A stretch of DNA of 64,000 nucleotides. Origin: Cellvibrio polysaccharolyticus (GTDB lineage: Bacteria; Pseudomonadota; Gammaproteobacteria; Pseudomonadales; Cellvibrionaceae). Shown piece by piece: positions 36,570-44,462 of the stretch. The number at the start of each line of letters is the position of its first letter. The stretch's first letter is position 1. Where the stretch lies: contig NZ_PRDL01000001.1 in the NCBI RefSeq assembly GCF_015182315.1, positions 1,426,001 through 1,490,000 of the forward strand, given 5' to 3'. Under the pieces are notes generated by a model. That model saw nothing but the letters and a program-made list of their open reading frames with translations, was not told the DNA's origin and searched no databases. A program made the position numbers and the translations under genes.

Positions 36570-37259
36570 ATGCTGGATGTTGCTGATTACCGTGTTGCTT
36601 ACGGGCAAAGCGAAGTGATTCACGGGTTGAATTTTTCTTTAAAGCCCAACGAGATTGTGGCCATTCTCGGCCGTAATGGTATGGGAAAAACCACACTGAT
36701 GAAGTCCCTGATGGGCGTTATTCCTTCCTCATCGGGTAGCGTTAAACTGGATGGTGCCGAAGTCAGTTCCATGAAAAGTTATCAACGGGTTAAGAAAGGT
36801 TTTGGGTTTGTTCCTCAGGGGCGCATGATTTTTTCCAGTATGACGGTAAAAGAAAATATCGAAACCGGCTTGACGACTACCGGTCGGCGGAATGTTCCTC
36901 GTGATCTTTACGATATGTTTCCGGTGTTACTGGAAATGCGTAATCGGCGCGGCGGTAACCTTTCCGGCGGTCAACAACAGCAGTTGGCGATTGCCCGTGC
37001 ACTGGCGAGTGATCCCAAGGTGTTGTTGCTGGATGAGCCTACCGAAGGTATTCAACCGTCGATTATTCGTGAGATGGGACGAACGCTTAAACAGATTCGC
37101 GACCAGCGGGGTTTGTCGATTATCGTTTCCGAGCAGGTGTTAAGTTTTGCGCTGGATATTGCCGATCGGATTCTGGTAATCGAGAAAGGCAATATCGTTT
37201 TCGAAGAAACCCGCGATAAAGTAGACGAAGCCAAAGTGGCCTCATACCTGTCGGTATAA
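36570..37259 (+). CDS. urtE: Urea/amide ABC transporter ATP-binding protein UrtE
   Basis: Predicted 229 aa from ATG 36570, which has GGAGAGGA at 36553-36560. Walker A GRNGMGKT, signature LSGGQQQQLAIARAL, Walker B LLLDEPTEGIQPS. LivF-type subunit pairing with UrtD. The frame is open to 36531, but the extension lacks support. Last transporter gene; two repeat elements separate it from fmdA. Confidence 0.94.
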   Translation: MLDVADYRVAYGQSEVIHGLNFSLKPNEIVAILGRNGMGKTTLMKSLMGVIPSSSGSVKLDGAEVSSMKSYQRVKKGFGFVPQGRMIFSSMTVKENIETGLTTTGRRNVPRDLYDMFPVLLEMRNRRGGNLSGGQQQQLAIARALASDPKVLLLDEPTEGIQPSIIREMGRTLKQIRDQRGLSIIVSEQVLSFALDIADRILVIEKGNIVFEETRDKVDEAKVASYLSV

Positions 37260-37313
37260 GAACGCTTTTGCCTTTAAATTTTCCCACCCGCAAGTTCTTT
37301 CCTGTCAGGGGGG

Positions 37314-37403
37314 CCAACTACACCATCAGGACCGTCTGCCGCATGGATGCGGCAGTCGAGCCCCCAGGGAAGGGTTTACGGCGAGTCCTGATGGTGTAGG
37401 TGG
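37314..37403 (+). repeat. Cruciform intergenic repeat, copy D
   Basis: Outer arms CTACACCATCAGGAC (37318-37332) and GTCCTGATGGTGTAG (37385-37399) pair perfectly over 15 bp. The core carries hairpin CTGCCGCATGGATGCGGCAG and then a weaker CCC-CAGGGAA-GGG hairpin. Same core type as copy E but with unrelated arms; the architecture resembles copies A-C. Confidence 0.85.
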
Positions 37404-37520
37404 TTCTCTGACAATTCCCCCTTGTCACATGCTCAATGCGCTCTTGAGTATTTAGCGCATTTGAAGAAGTTTTCTTCCACCTATGTATAGCTTGTTACAG
37501 TATGAATATTACCGTGACAA

Positions 37521-37624
37521 GCAGACGATCCCCCAAACCATTGGACTCGCCGTGAATGCATCCATGCAGGCTCGACTGCCGCATCCCTGCGGCAGACGGT
37601 CCAATGGTTTGGGCGATCATCTGC
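37521..37624 (-). repeat. Cruciform intergenic repeat, copy E (inverted)
   Basis: Outer arms 37521-37546 and 37599-37624 pair at 24 of 26 positions. Read on the minus strand, the core has hairpin CTGCCGCAGGGATGCGGCAG and TGCATGGATGCA, followed by TTCACGGCGA. Core matches copy D (CGTCTGCCGCA..GATGCGGCAGTCGAGCC), while the arms differ completely. Confidence 0.85.
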
Positions 37625-37665
37625 TTACAAACATTAGTTTTCTGTGTGGAGAATAAAAGCATTTG

Positions 37666-37686
37666 CACTACGTCATTTAACGTAGT
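37666..37686. promoter_or_regulatory. Operator-like palindrome upstream of fmdA
   Basis: ACTACGT (37667-37673), CATTTA, ACGTAGT (37680-37686): a perfect 7-bp inverted repeat with a 6-base spacer, 117 bases before fmdA. 37666-37682 is identical over 17 bases, in inverse orientation, to the site upstream of urtA. Good candidate operator of the local two-component system. Confidence 0.65.
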
Positions 37687-37802
37687 CACCGGGATAATTG
37701 TCGTATTGTTGCACCCCTGTCATGACCGGATACTGTGTTCCGAAGCGCTGCGATTTCTTACATCGAAAGCCAACCTCCAACCATTGCCAAAGGGTAATCA
37801 GC

Positions 37803-39035
37803 ATGACAGAGACAATTATCAAGATTGACTTAAAAAAATCCCCTTACGAAAACGCTCAAATACACAACCGCTGGCATCCGGATATTCCCATGGCGGCAAT
37901 GGTAAAACCGGGTGATGATTTTATTATTGAATGTCACGACTGGACCGGCGGGCAAATTAAAAATGATGACAGCGCCGATGACGTGCGTGATGTGGACCTC
38001 ACTCAGGTTCACTTTCTTTCCGGCCCGGTAGGCGTGGAAGGCGCAGAACCTGGCGATTTGCTGGTTGTGGATATTCTGGATATCGGTACTTTTGAAGACA
38101 GCCAATGGGGCTTTAACGGTTTCTTTTCCAAAAATAACGGCGGCGGTTTTCTGACAGAACATTTTCCCAATGCGCAAAAAACCGTGTGGGATTTTAAAGG
38201 CATGTTCACCAGCTCGCGTCATATTCCCAATGTGGAATTTGCGGGCTTGATTCACCCCGGGTTGATTGGTTGTTTGCCTTCCAAAGAAATGCTGCTGGAG
38301 TGGAACAAGCGCGAGAAAGAACTTTACGACACCAATCCCGAGCGCGTACCTGCCTTGGCAACTTTGCCCTTCGCGAAAACGGCCCATATGGGAGCAATGC
38401 CGAGCGAGGCGGCGAAGGCAGCGGCGGAAGAGGGCGCGCGTACCGTGCCACCCAGAGAGCACGGCGGTAACTGCGATATTAAGGATCTGTCACGCGGTTC
38501 GAAAATCTACTTCCCGGTGTACGTGAAAGATGGTGGCCTGTCCGTTGGCGATTTGCACTTCAGCCAGGGCGATGGCGAGATTACCTTTTGCGGTGCCATC
38601 GAGATGGCCGGTTGGATTCATCTGCGTGTGAATCTGATCAAAGACGGCATGGCAAAATATGCGATTAAAAACCCGATCTTCAAACCCAGCCCGATTGCGC
38701 CGAAATATGATGATTATTTGATCTTCGAAGGCATTTCGGTGGATGAGTACGGCGAGCAGCATTATTTAGATGTTCATGTCGCCTATCGTCAGGCGTGTCT
38801 CAATGCCATCGAGTACATGACCAAATTCGGTTATACCAAAGATCAGGCCTATTCGCTGTTGGGCTGTGCGCCGGTGCAGGGGCATATCAGTGGCGTGGTG
38901 GATATCCCCAATGCCTGTGCGACCTTGTGGCTGCCCACCGATATCTTTGATTTTGATATCAACCCGTCAGCCGAGGGGCCGACTAAAAAGGTGACCAGCC
39001 AGGTTAAAGTCCCGTTGTCTTACGATAAGGAGTAA
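37803..39035 (+). CDS. fmdA: Formamidase FmdA
   Basis: Predicted 410 aa, the usual length. It hydrolyses formamide (and possibly other short amides) to formate and ammonia in the cytoplasm. HNRWHPDIPMAAMVKPGDDF, VHFLSGPVGVEGAEPGDLL, IHPGLIGCLPS, PREHGGNCDIKDLSRG and HFSQGDGEITFCGAIEMAG are conserved acetamidase/formamidase segments. ATG 37803 has AAAGGG upstream; the frame is open back to 37698 without support. fmdB follows seven bases on, and the transporter lies upstream, forming an uptake-and-hydrolysis unit. Confidence 0.95.
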   Translation: MTETIIKIDLKKSPYENAQIHNRWHPDIPMAAMVKPGDDFIIECHDWTGGQIKNDDSADDVRDVDLTQVHFLSGPVGVEGAEPGDLLVVDILDIGTFEDSQWGFNGFFSKNNGGGFLTEHFPNAQKTVWDFKGMFTSSRHIPNVEFAGLIHPGLIGCLPSKEMLLEWNKREKELYDTNPERVPALATLPFAKTAHMGAMPSEAAKAAAEEGARTVPPREHGGNCDIKDLSRGSKIYFPVYVKDGGLSVGDLHFSQGDGEITFCGAIEMAGWIHLRVNLIKDGMAKYAIKNPIFKPSPIAPKYDDYLIFEGISVDEYGEQHYLDVHVAYRQACLNAIEYMTKFGYTKDQAYSLLGCAPVQGHISGVVDIPNACATLWLPTDIFDFDINPSAEGPTKKVTSQVKVPLSYDKE

Positions 39036-39041
39036 ATCATC

Positions 39042-39416
39042 GTGCCTGTTTATGACTATAAATGTGCTGAACACGGGTTGTTTTATGAATTGGCTCCGGT
39101 CGCCGAGGCGTCGCAACCTTGTGCCTGTCCTGTTTGCGGCACCTTATCGGCAAGGATAATCATCATGGCGCCGTTCATGAATGACATGAGCGAAACCAAT
39201 CGCAAGGCCCATACGCAGAATGAGAAGAGTCGACATCAGCCTGTGTTCTCAAGTACAGAAATCCGTCAGGAACAGGCCGATCGTAATAAACATGACAAGC
39301 AGGGGCGGGGTTGTTCCTGCCACGGTGACAAGCCTATTCGTAAATCGGCACTGTTTTATACGGCAGACGGCAACAAAATGTTTCCCTCAATGCGGCCATG
39401 GATGATTAGTCACTGA
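39042..39416 (+). CDS. fmdB: FmdB-type zinc-ribbon regulatory protein
   Basis: Predicted 124 aa. The N-terminal PVYDYKCAEHGLFYELAPV and CACPVCGTLSAR form the FmdB zinc ribbon. FmdB is thought to regulate formamidase expression in Methylophilus. It begins with GTG at 39042, supported by AAGGAG at 39027-39032. The C-terminal half is polar, with a second small Cys/His cluster (CSCHGD), and ends in a segment (SALFYTADGNKMFPSMRPWM) not typical of the short FmdB proteins. Confidence 0.88.
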   Translation: MPVYDYKCAEHGLFYELAPVAEASQPCACPVCGTLSARIIIMAPFMNDMSETNRKAHTQNEKSRHQPVFSSTEIRQEQADRNKHDKQGRGCSCHGDKPIRKSALFYTADGNKMFPSMRPWMISH

Positions 39417-39889
39417 ATAAAAAGTTCATTTTTTTGAGAATTCGGGCGCGTTTTCAGCGCCCGTTTTTTTGTGCGACCGGCATCCCAAATTTTTATTTTA
39501 GTTATAAGCAAAAAAGAATAATGCGCCAATGTGACGTTTAAAGTGCGCTTTTATATGAATTGTTTACTTGATTATTTATTTTTATTACTGTTTATATGGG
39601 TTTTATAGTTTTATTTAGCGTTATTCTATTTTTTTATAATAATTAAACGATCTACCTTTTTTCTTGTTAAATAACCTTCCTTTGCTAGCCTTCCATTTGA
39701 TTATGCGTTTTTTCGAAAACGAAATCGTATCAGGGGTGTGTCATTTTATGACCTGAAGAGTTAACGCACGCACAAGGATTGATTGCTTTATCTATGATCG
39801 GCGTGTTGATCAGCTACCTGGCGCGGTACACAGTTGCGCCCTGACCGATAGCATGTCGGCTTTGATTAACGATTGGAAGGAAAAATATT
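39417..39889. other. AT-rich intergenic region before the OmpA porin gene
   Basis: 473 bases. After the terminator at 39443-39470, about 240 bases (39480-39720) are strikingly AT-rich compared with the window. No gene was seen. It may hold the strong porin promoter or a nucleoid-protein binding region. Confidence 0.6.
39443..39470 (+). terminator. Rho-independent terminator after fmdB
   Basis: CGGGCGC (39443-39449) / GCGCCCG (39457-39463) stem followed by seven T. Confidence 0.9.
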
Positions 39890-40921
39890 ATGAAGAAAGT
39901 TACTGGTGTAAAACACATATTGAGCAGTTTGGTCGCGATGAGTGTATTGGGGTCTGCGGCCGCATGGGCTGCTGAAGATCCATATCGTGGCAGTTATTTC
40001 GGTGCGCGCGCCGGTTACTCCTACAACGACAATTCCTGCGATAGCAGCGCAATCAAGTGCGATAAGGAAGAAGAGGCTTACGGCCTGTTCTACGGCTACG
40101 ACTTTAGCCGTTATGTAGCACTGGAGTTGTCTGCCAACGATATCGGCGATACCCGTGCCACCTATCCGGGTGACCTGAGACTGCGTGGCGACCTGTTTGC
40201 TTCCGACCTGTCGGTGAAATTCTCCAAGCCCATCTCCGAGCGTACCCGCTTGTACGCCAAATTCGGTGCGGCTTACTGGCGTGCAGAGCTGCTTGGCGGC
40301 CCGACTAAACTTAAAGATTCAGGCTATCGTCCGTTGGCCGGTGTGGGTGTTGAGTTCCCGCTCTCCGACCGTCTGGCTGGCCGTTTTGAATATCAGTACA
40401 TTGATAAAGTCGGTAACAACGACATTGGCTATGCCGACCCGCATTATGTAGGTTTGGCACTGGTCTGGAACTTCTCTTCCCGTGCAGCTCGCCCGGCACC
40501 AGAGCCGGTAGCACGTGTTGAGCCTACTCCGCAGCCGGTAGCCGAGCCACCCAGAGAAACCCGTATCGTGGTTGATGAGAACCGTCATGGTCCTCTGTTC
40601 GCCTTCGACAAGTCAGAGGTTGCCAACACTGCGTCTATTGACCCGGTTGTCGATATGCTGAAAAAGGGTCCGGAATTGCGTGTCCACGTAATCGGCCACA
40701 CCGACTCGGTAGGTTCTGACACCTATAACCAGGGTCTGTCAGAGCGTCGCGCCCAGGCGGTTGCCCGTTATCTGGAAAGAAACGGCATTGCTAACAACCG
40801 TATTACGGTTTCCGGTAAAGGTGAATCCGAGCCGGTAGCAGATAACAGCACTAACGACGGCCGTGCACAAAACCGTCGTGTAGAGTTTGTTATCACCGGT
40901 GTGAAGGTTGTTGTTCAGTAA
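39890..40921 (+). CDS. ompA: OmpA-family outer-membrane porin
   Basis: Predicted 343 aa. The signal peptide is cleaved near AWA-AE (residue 27-28). Residues about 30-205 form the eight-strand barrel (SYFGARAGYSYND start, HYVGLALVWNF end). A Pro-rich linker follows, then an OmpA C-terminal peptidoglycan-binding domain (LFAFDKSEV, HVIGHTDSVGSDTYNQGLSE, NRRVEFVI). A good ribosome site (GGAAGGA) precedes the ATG, and a strong terminator follows. Likely an abundant structural protein joining outer membrane and cell wall. Confidence 0.92.
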   Translation: MKKVTGVKHILSSLVAMSVLGSAAAWAAEDPYRGSYFGARAGYSYNDNSCDSSAIKCDKEEEAYGLFYGYDFSRYVALELSANDIGDTRATYPGDLRLRGDLFASDLSVKFSKPISERTRLYAKFGAAYWRAELLGGPTKLKDSGYRPLAGVGVEFPLSDRLAGRFEYQYIDKVGNNDIGYADPHYVGLALVWNFSSRAARPAPEPVARVEPTPQPVAEPPRETRIVVDENRHGPLFAFDKSEVANTASIDPVVDMLKKGPELRVHVIGHTDSVGSDTYNQGLSERRAQAVARYLERNGIANNRITVSGKGESEPVADNSTNDGRAQNRRVEFVITGVKVVVQ

Positions 40922-40956
40922 GCGGTGAGTTCAGAGTTTTTTTGATCTCAATAGAA

Positions 40957-40992
40957 AGCGGGCCGTGGGTCATCCACCGGCCCGCTTTTTAT
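40957..40992 (+). terminator. Rho-independent terminator after the OmpA gene
   Basis: AAAGCGGGCCG-TGG / CCA-CCGGCCCGCTTT form a long stem-loop ending in T5, starting about 35 bases after the stop. Confidence 0.9.
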
Positions 40993-41378
40993 AAAAACAG
41001 TTATGCCGTTAGAACCAAAAATGAAAAGCAGCAATTTTTTGCGTAGAAATGGAAATTGACACGCCACCCCTTAACAAAACTTTGCAAATAGCTAAAAGCA
41101 AGTTGTAAATAGAGGCAGGCGCACAAACGGGAATTTTTTCGAATAAGAATATTTTTTATCAAGTTGCAGCCCCTTGTAAACTCAGGGCTTTTGCAGCATT
41201 AAAACACGGTTGTCTGAGGGCCAATAATGGCTTTAAGGTTAAAATATGATCGTTTTGGCGCGTAAAATTAAATATACCTGAGCCAATAATAGTATTGGAC
41301 ACTGCGCCATTGATTGATCTAGTATTAAACCAAGCATCAACATCATCTTGTTTGATGTGGATCAAATGGGTATCAGTA
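40993..41378. other. Intergenic region, no clear feature
   Basis: About 390 bases between the OmpA terminator and the small exported protein. No RNA gene, repeat or convincing promoter could be recognised. A 90-codon minus-strand open frame (41159-41431) looks spurious. Confidence 0.4.
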
Positions 41379-41675
41379 ATGCGTAAGGCTCTGCTGTTAA
41401 TCAAGGTTGTTTTACTGCTGACTGCGTTCATGGGTCTCAGTAATATTCATGCCGCCGAGTTCGGTAGCAAGAGCTTCCTTGCGACCTCCATTTGTGACCT
41501 CAATGCTAATACCTCCAATCAGCAATCCGGCAATGACGATGAGGAACTCACCTCGAGTGAATCCCATTTTCTGACTACCCGTTCTGCCGCGATAATTGCC
41601 GGTGACTATGCATTTGCCACCTACGGTGCAGTTGCAACACGTCCCTTCGCTCGTGCCCCACCTTCAACCCTCTGA
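41379..41675 (+). CDS. Small exported protein of unknown function
   Basis: Predicted 98 aa from ATG 41379. The N-terminus MRKALLLIKVVLLLTAFMGL is a clear signal peptide, with likely cleavage at IHA-AE (residue about 25). The mature part is short, has one cysteine and ends in Ala/Pro-rich residues. I do not recognise a family. No strong ribosome site is visible, and the frame is open further upstream, so the start and even the reality of the gene are uncertain. Confidence 0.4.
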   Translation: MRKALLLIKVVLLLTAFMGLSNIHAAEFGSKSFLATSICDLNANTSNQQSGNDDEELTSSESHFLTTRSAAIIAGDYAFATYGAVATRPFARAPPSTL

Positions 41676-41843
41676 ATATCTGTTGCTTCAACCAGGTGTA
41701 TTAACTTGATCAGAAGCCGGGGCTATCGCTCGTGCAGCCCAGTTTTCTATCACCCTGGTTTCACCGCTGCTGATAATTTGCAGTAGCAATTAAGACCAAA
41801 AACGCCCCGATTACGGCGTATTGGCAACATTCAGAGGTGTATT

Positions 41844-42407
41844 ATGAAAAATTTAAACGTATTTTCTGTTGATGCAATCGATCACCTGGTTCAACCGGAC
41901 GAGTTTGATGATGTAACAGCTGAGTCGTCTGCTTTGACTATTCTGACCGACTTCAGAAGCCACAGACCGCACGTTGTTGAAGCGCACATTTCTGCTTCCG
42001 AAGCTGTTGAATCCATGCTGCAGGAAAACGTAAGCCTGAAGCTGGTGGTGGATACCCACGGCGAATTTATCGGTCTGGTCAGCTACGAAGACCTGTCTGA
42101 CCAAAGTATTGTGTTGATGCAAAGTGCCAACCGGGTGCGTCGTCAGGAAGTGCTGGTTGCTGACCTGATGCATTCCCGTGAATCTATCCATGCCATCAAC
42201 TACGAAGATTTCAAACGTGCCAGCGTGGCCGACATCATCTACACGCTGCAACGTCATGGTCACCAGTACTATTTGGTGGTTGACCGCAATGAGCACCATA
42301 TCCGTGGTGTCGTGTCTTCTGCGGAAATTTCCCGTCGTTTGCACAAACCGGTACTGGTTGAAAAAATCCCTACCGTTGTTGATATTCTGAGCGCTGTCAG
42401 AGGCTAA
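41844..42407 (+). CDS. CBS-domain protein
   Basis: Predicted 187 aa. A pair of CBS domains (SEAVESMLQENVSLKLVVDT ... GLVSYEDLSDQS, then RASVADIIYTLQRHGHQYYL ... GVVSSAEISRRL) fills most of the protein. Such stand-alone pairs bind adenosyl ligands and act as energy sensors, but the partner is unknown. A GAGG-type ribosome site precedes the ATG. Apparently a single-gene unit ending in the terminator near 42492. Confidence 0.85.
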   Translation: MKNLNVFSVDAIDHLVQPDEFDDVTAESSALTILTDFRSHRPHVVEAHISASEAVESMLQENVSLKLVVDTHGEFIGLVSYEDLSDQSIVLMQSANRVRRQEVLVADLMHSRESIHAINYEDFKRASVADIIYTLQRHGHQYYLVVDRNEHHIRGVVSSAEISRRLHKPVLVEKIPTVVDILSAVRG

Positions 42408-42723
42408 TCGCTTATCTCCTTCTTTATTGTTTTTATCGGCGAACCCGGACGGGTTCGCCACGCCAGTTAAGTCTATCCGCTTTTTAAACCCACCCGCTCC
42501 ACTCTTTAGGATGCGGGTTTTTTTGTTTTTGTACCCCGGAAAAGCACCCGCCTGATGATGAAACTTGAGGCGCCAGCGCCGCAGATTCAGCGGTTTGTCA
42601 TGGTAAGGCGTGAATATAATCCGGTGGCGTTATATCGGTTATTTACGCACAGGTGTCGGCAGCAGAGATTCCTGCCAACTTGGTGTATACTTCGCCCACA
42701 TTTTGTACAACAGGTAGGATATT
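42408..42723. other. Intergenic region between the CBS gene and rhlB
   Basis: 316 bases. A GGCGAACCC/GGGTTCGCC hairpin (42438-42459) has no T-run; a terminator follows at 42492-42524. The remainder should hold the rhlB promoter and leader. No gene was seen. Confidence 0.5.
42492..42524 (+). terminator. Rho-independent terminator after the CBS gene
   Basis: ACCCGC (42492-42497) / GCGGGT (42513-42518) stem with a 15-base loop, followed by T7. Confidence 0.7.
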
Positions 42724-44274
42724 TTGATAGGTAAATTCATTAACAAGCTTATCGGGCAAAAGCAGGAGAGCGTTCAGCCCGCCGAGCAAAAGCAGCAAAA
42801 CCGGCAGGAAAACCGTTCCCGCAATAATAGACGCGGGCCAAAACCCCGTCACGAGAAAGCGGAAACCACCAGTCCTGAAGTCACCGGTGATGCGGCAAAG
42901 CCGGCTAATCGTCAGCCTCGGCCTGCCAGCAGTCGTCCGAAAGCAGCGCCAAAACCGGTTACTCCCTGGGATATTTCGATGTTTCCTGTCGAGCCGGAAG
43001 CCGGAAAAACCCGCTTTCACGATTTTGACCTTGAGCTGCCCTTAATGCAGGGTATTGCCGATCTTGGCTTTCGCTATTGCTCGCCGATTCAGGCGCAATC
43101 CTTGCCGCATGCGTTGAAAGGACGTGATGTGGTGGGTAAAGCACAAACCGGTACGGGCAAAACAGCCGCATTTTTAACGGCCATCATCGACGATTTGCTG
43201 AAAAATCCCATCACCGAGAAGCGTTATGCCGGTGAAGCCCGCGCCCTGATTATTGCGCCGACCCGCGAACTGGTTATTCAAATCGCGGAAGATGCCAAAT
43301 TATTGTGCAAACACACCGGATTGGAAATTCATACGCTGGTAGGTGGTATGGATTACGCCAAGCAGCAGCGTCGCTTGCATGACAAGTATGTGGATATTCT
43401 GGTCGCTACCCCGGGCCGTTTGCTGGATTTCTGCGGCAATAAAGACGTTTATCTGGATCAACTGGAAATTCTGGTTATCGACGAAGCTGACCGTATGCTG
43501 GACATGGGCTTTATCCCCCAGGTTCGCCAGATTGTCCGCCAGGCGCCGCACAGGGAAGAACGTCAAACCCTGTTCTTCTCGGCCACCTTTACCGATGATG
43601 TTCATAACCTGGTATCGCAGTGGACTTACAACCCGATTACCGTTGAAATTCAGCCGGACAGCGTTGCAACCGATACCGTAGAGCAACATGTTTATCTGGT
43701 TTCCACCGAAGAAAAATACACGCTGCTGTATAACCTGATCCAACAGGAGCATGCCGAGAGCATGATCGTGTTTGCCAACCGCCGCGATGAGTGCCGCGAT
43801 TTGCAGGAAAAACTGCAGCGCCATGGTATTGAAGCCGGTTTGTTATCCGGTGAAATTACCCAGAGCAAGCGCGTTTCCACCCTGGATGCCTTCAAGCGTG
43901 GCGATATGAAAGTGCTGGTGGCTACCGATGTGGCTGGCCGTGGTATTCATATCAGCGGTATCAGCCACGTGGTGAACTTTACCTTGCCGGAAGAACCGGA
44001 AGACTATGTTCACCGTATTGGTCGTACCGGTCGTGCCGGAAAAAGTGGTACCTCGATCAGCTTTGCCTGTGAAGACGATGCTTTCCGTCTTGAGCCGTTG
44101 GCCAAGTTGCTGGGCAAGCCGATCAAGTACGAACAGCCGCCCGAGCATTTGCTGTTGTCGCCACCGGAATTGCCGCCGGCGCCGCGCCGTCAAACCTCGC
44201 GGGGCTCCGGTGGGCCGAACAACCGGGGCAGAGGTGGCAGCCGCCCCCATTCGCGCCGTACACCGCAACGCTAG
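42724..44274 (+). CDS. rhlB: ATP-dependent RNA helicase RhlB
   Basis: Predicted 516 aa. DEAD-box helicase with Q motif (YCSPIQAQSLP), Walker A AQTGTGKT (140-147), DEAD (253-256), FFSAT and C-terminal HRIGRTGRAGKSG. A basic, low-complexity N-terminal extension (about 80 residues) and an Arg/Gly-rich C-terminus are typical of pseudomonad RhlB, a degradosome helicase. The start is TTG at 42724 with TAGGA upstream; no ATG or GTG gives the family's GKFINKLIGQ beginning. Confidence 0.9.
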   Translation: MIGKFINKLIGQKQESVQPAEQKQQNRQENRSRNNRRGPKPRHEKAETTSPEVTGDAAKPANRQPRPASSRPKAAPKPVTPWDISMFPVEPEAGKTRFHDFDLELPLMQGIADLGFRYCSPIQAQSLPHALKGRDVVGKAQTGTGKTAAFLTAIIDDLLKNPITEKRYAGEARALIIAPTRELVIQIAEDAKLLCKHTGLEIHTLVGGMDYAKQQRRLHDKYVDILVATPGRLLDFCGNKDVYLDQLEILVIDEADRMLDMGFIPQVRQIVRQAPHREERQTLFFSATFTDDVHNLVSQWTYNPITVEIQPDSVATDTVEQHVYLVSTEEKYTLLYNLIQQEHAESMIVFANRRDECRDLQEKLQRHGIEAGLLSGEITQSKRVSTLDAFKRGDMKVLVATDVAGRGIHISGISHVVNFTLPEEPEDYVHRIGRTGRAGKSGTSISFACEDDAFRLEPLAKLLGKPIKYEQPPEHLLLSPPELPPAPRRQTSRGSGGPNNRGRGGSRPHSRRTPQR

Positions 44275-44281
44275 ACCCGAA

Positions 44282-44310
44282 AAACCGCTGAAATTCAGCG
44301 GTTTTTTTTC
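44282..44310 (+). terminator. Rho-independent terminator after rhlB
   Basis: AACCGCTGAA / TTCAGCGGTT stem followed by eight T, about 10 bases after the rhlB stop. Confidence 0.9.
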
Positions 44311-44462
44311 GCCTGATGGTTGGGCCAGCCGCCTTTTATTGCAACAATTATCCCGCTTGTCCGAAATCCGGCAGGGACCTTTCGGGCATCATCTATAACT
44401 AATGATTTACACGACAATGCTGCTACACTACAGGGATTGGCCCAGTGCTCAGGAGAATGTAT

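Larger units (their letters stand above)
37260..37802. other. Intergenic region with repeats D and E and an fmdA control site
   Basis: 543 bases between urtE and fmdA. It holds two oppositely oriented cruciform repeats (37314-37403 and 37521-37624) and the perfect palindrome ACTACGT-N6-ACGTAGT at 37667-37686. No gene was seen. Confidence 0.8.

Noticed and set aside
41159..41431. 90-codon minus-strand frame before the small exported protein
   Set aside because: No ribosome site or family resemblance; overlaps a plus-strand frame with a clear signal peptide.
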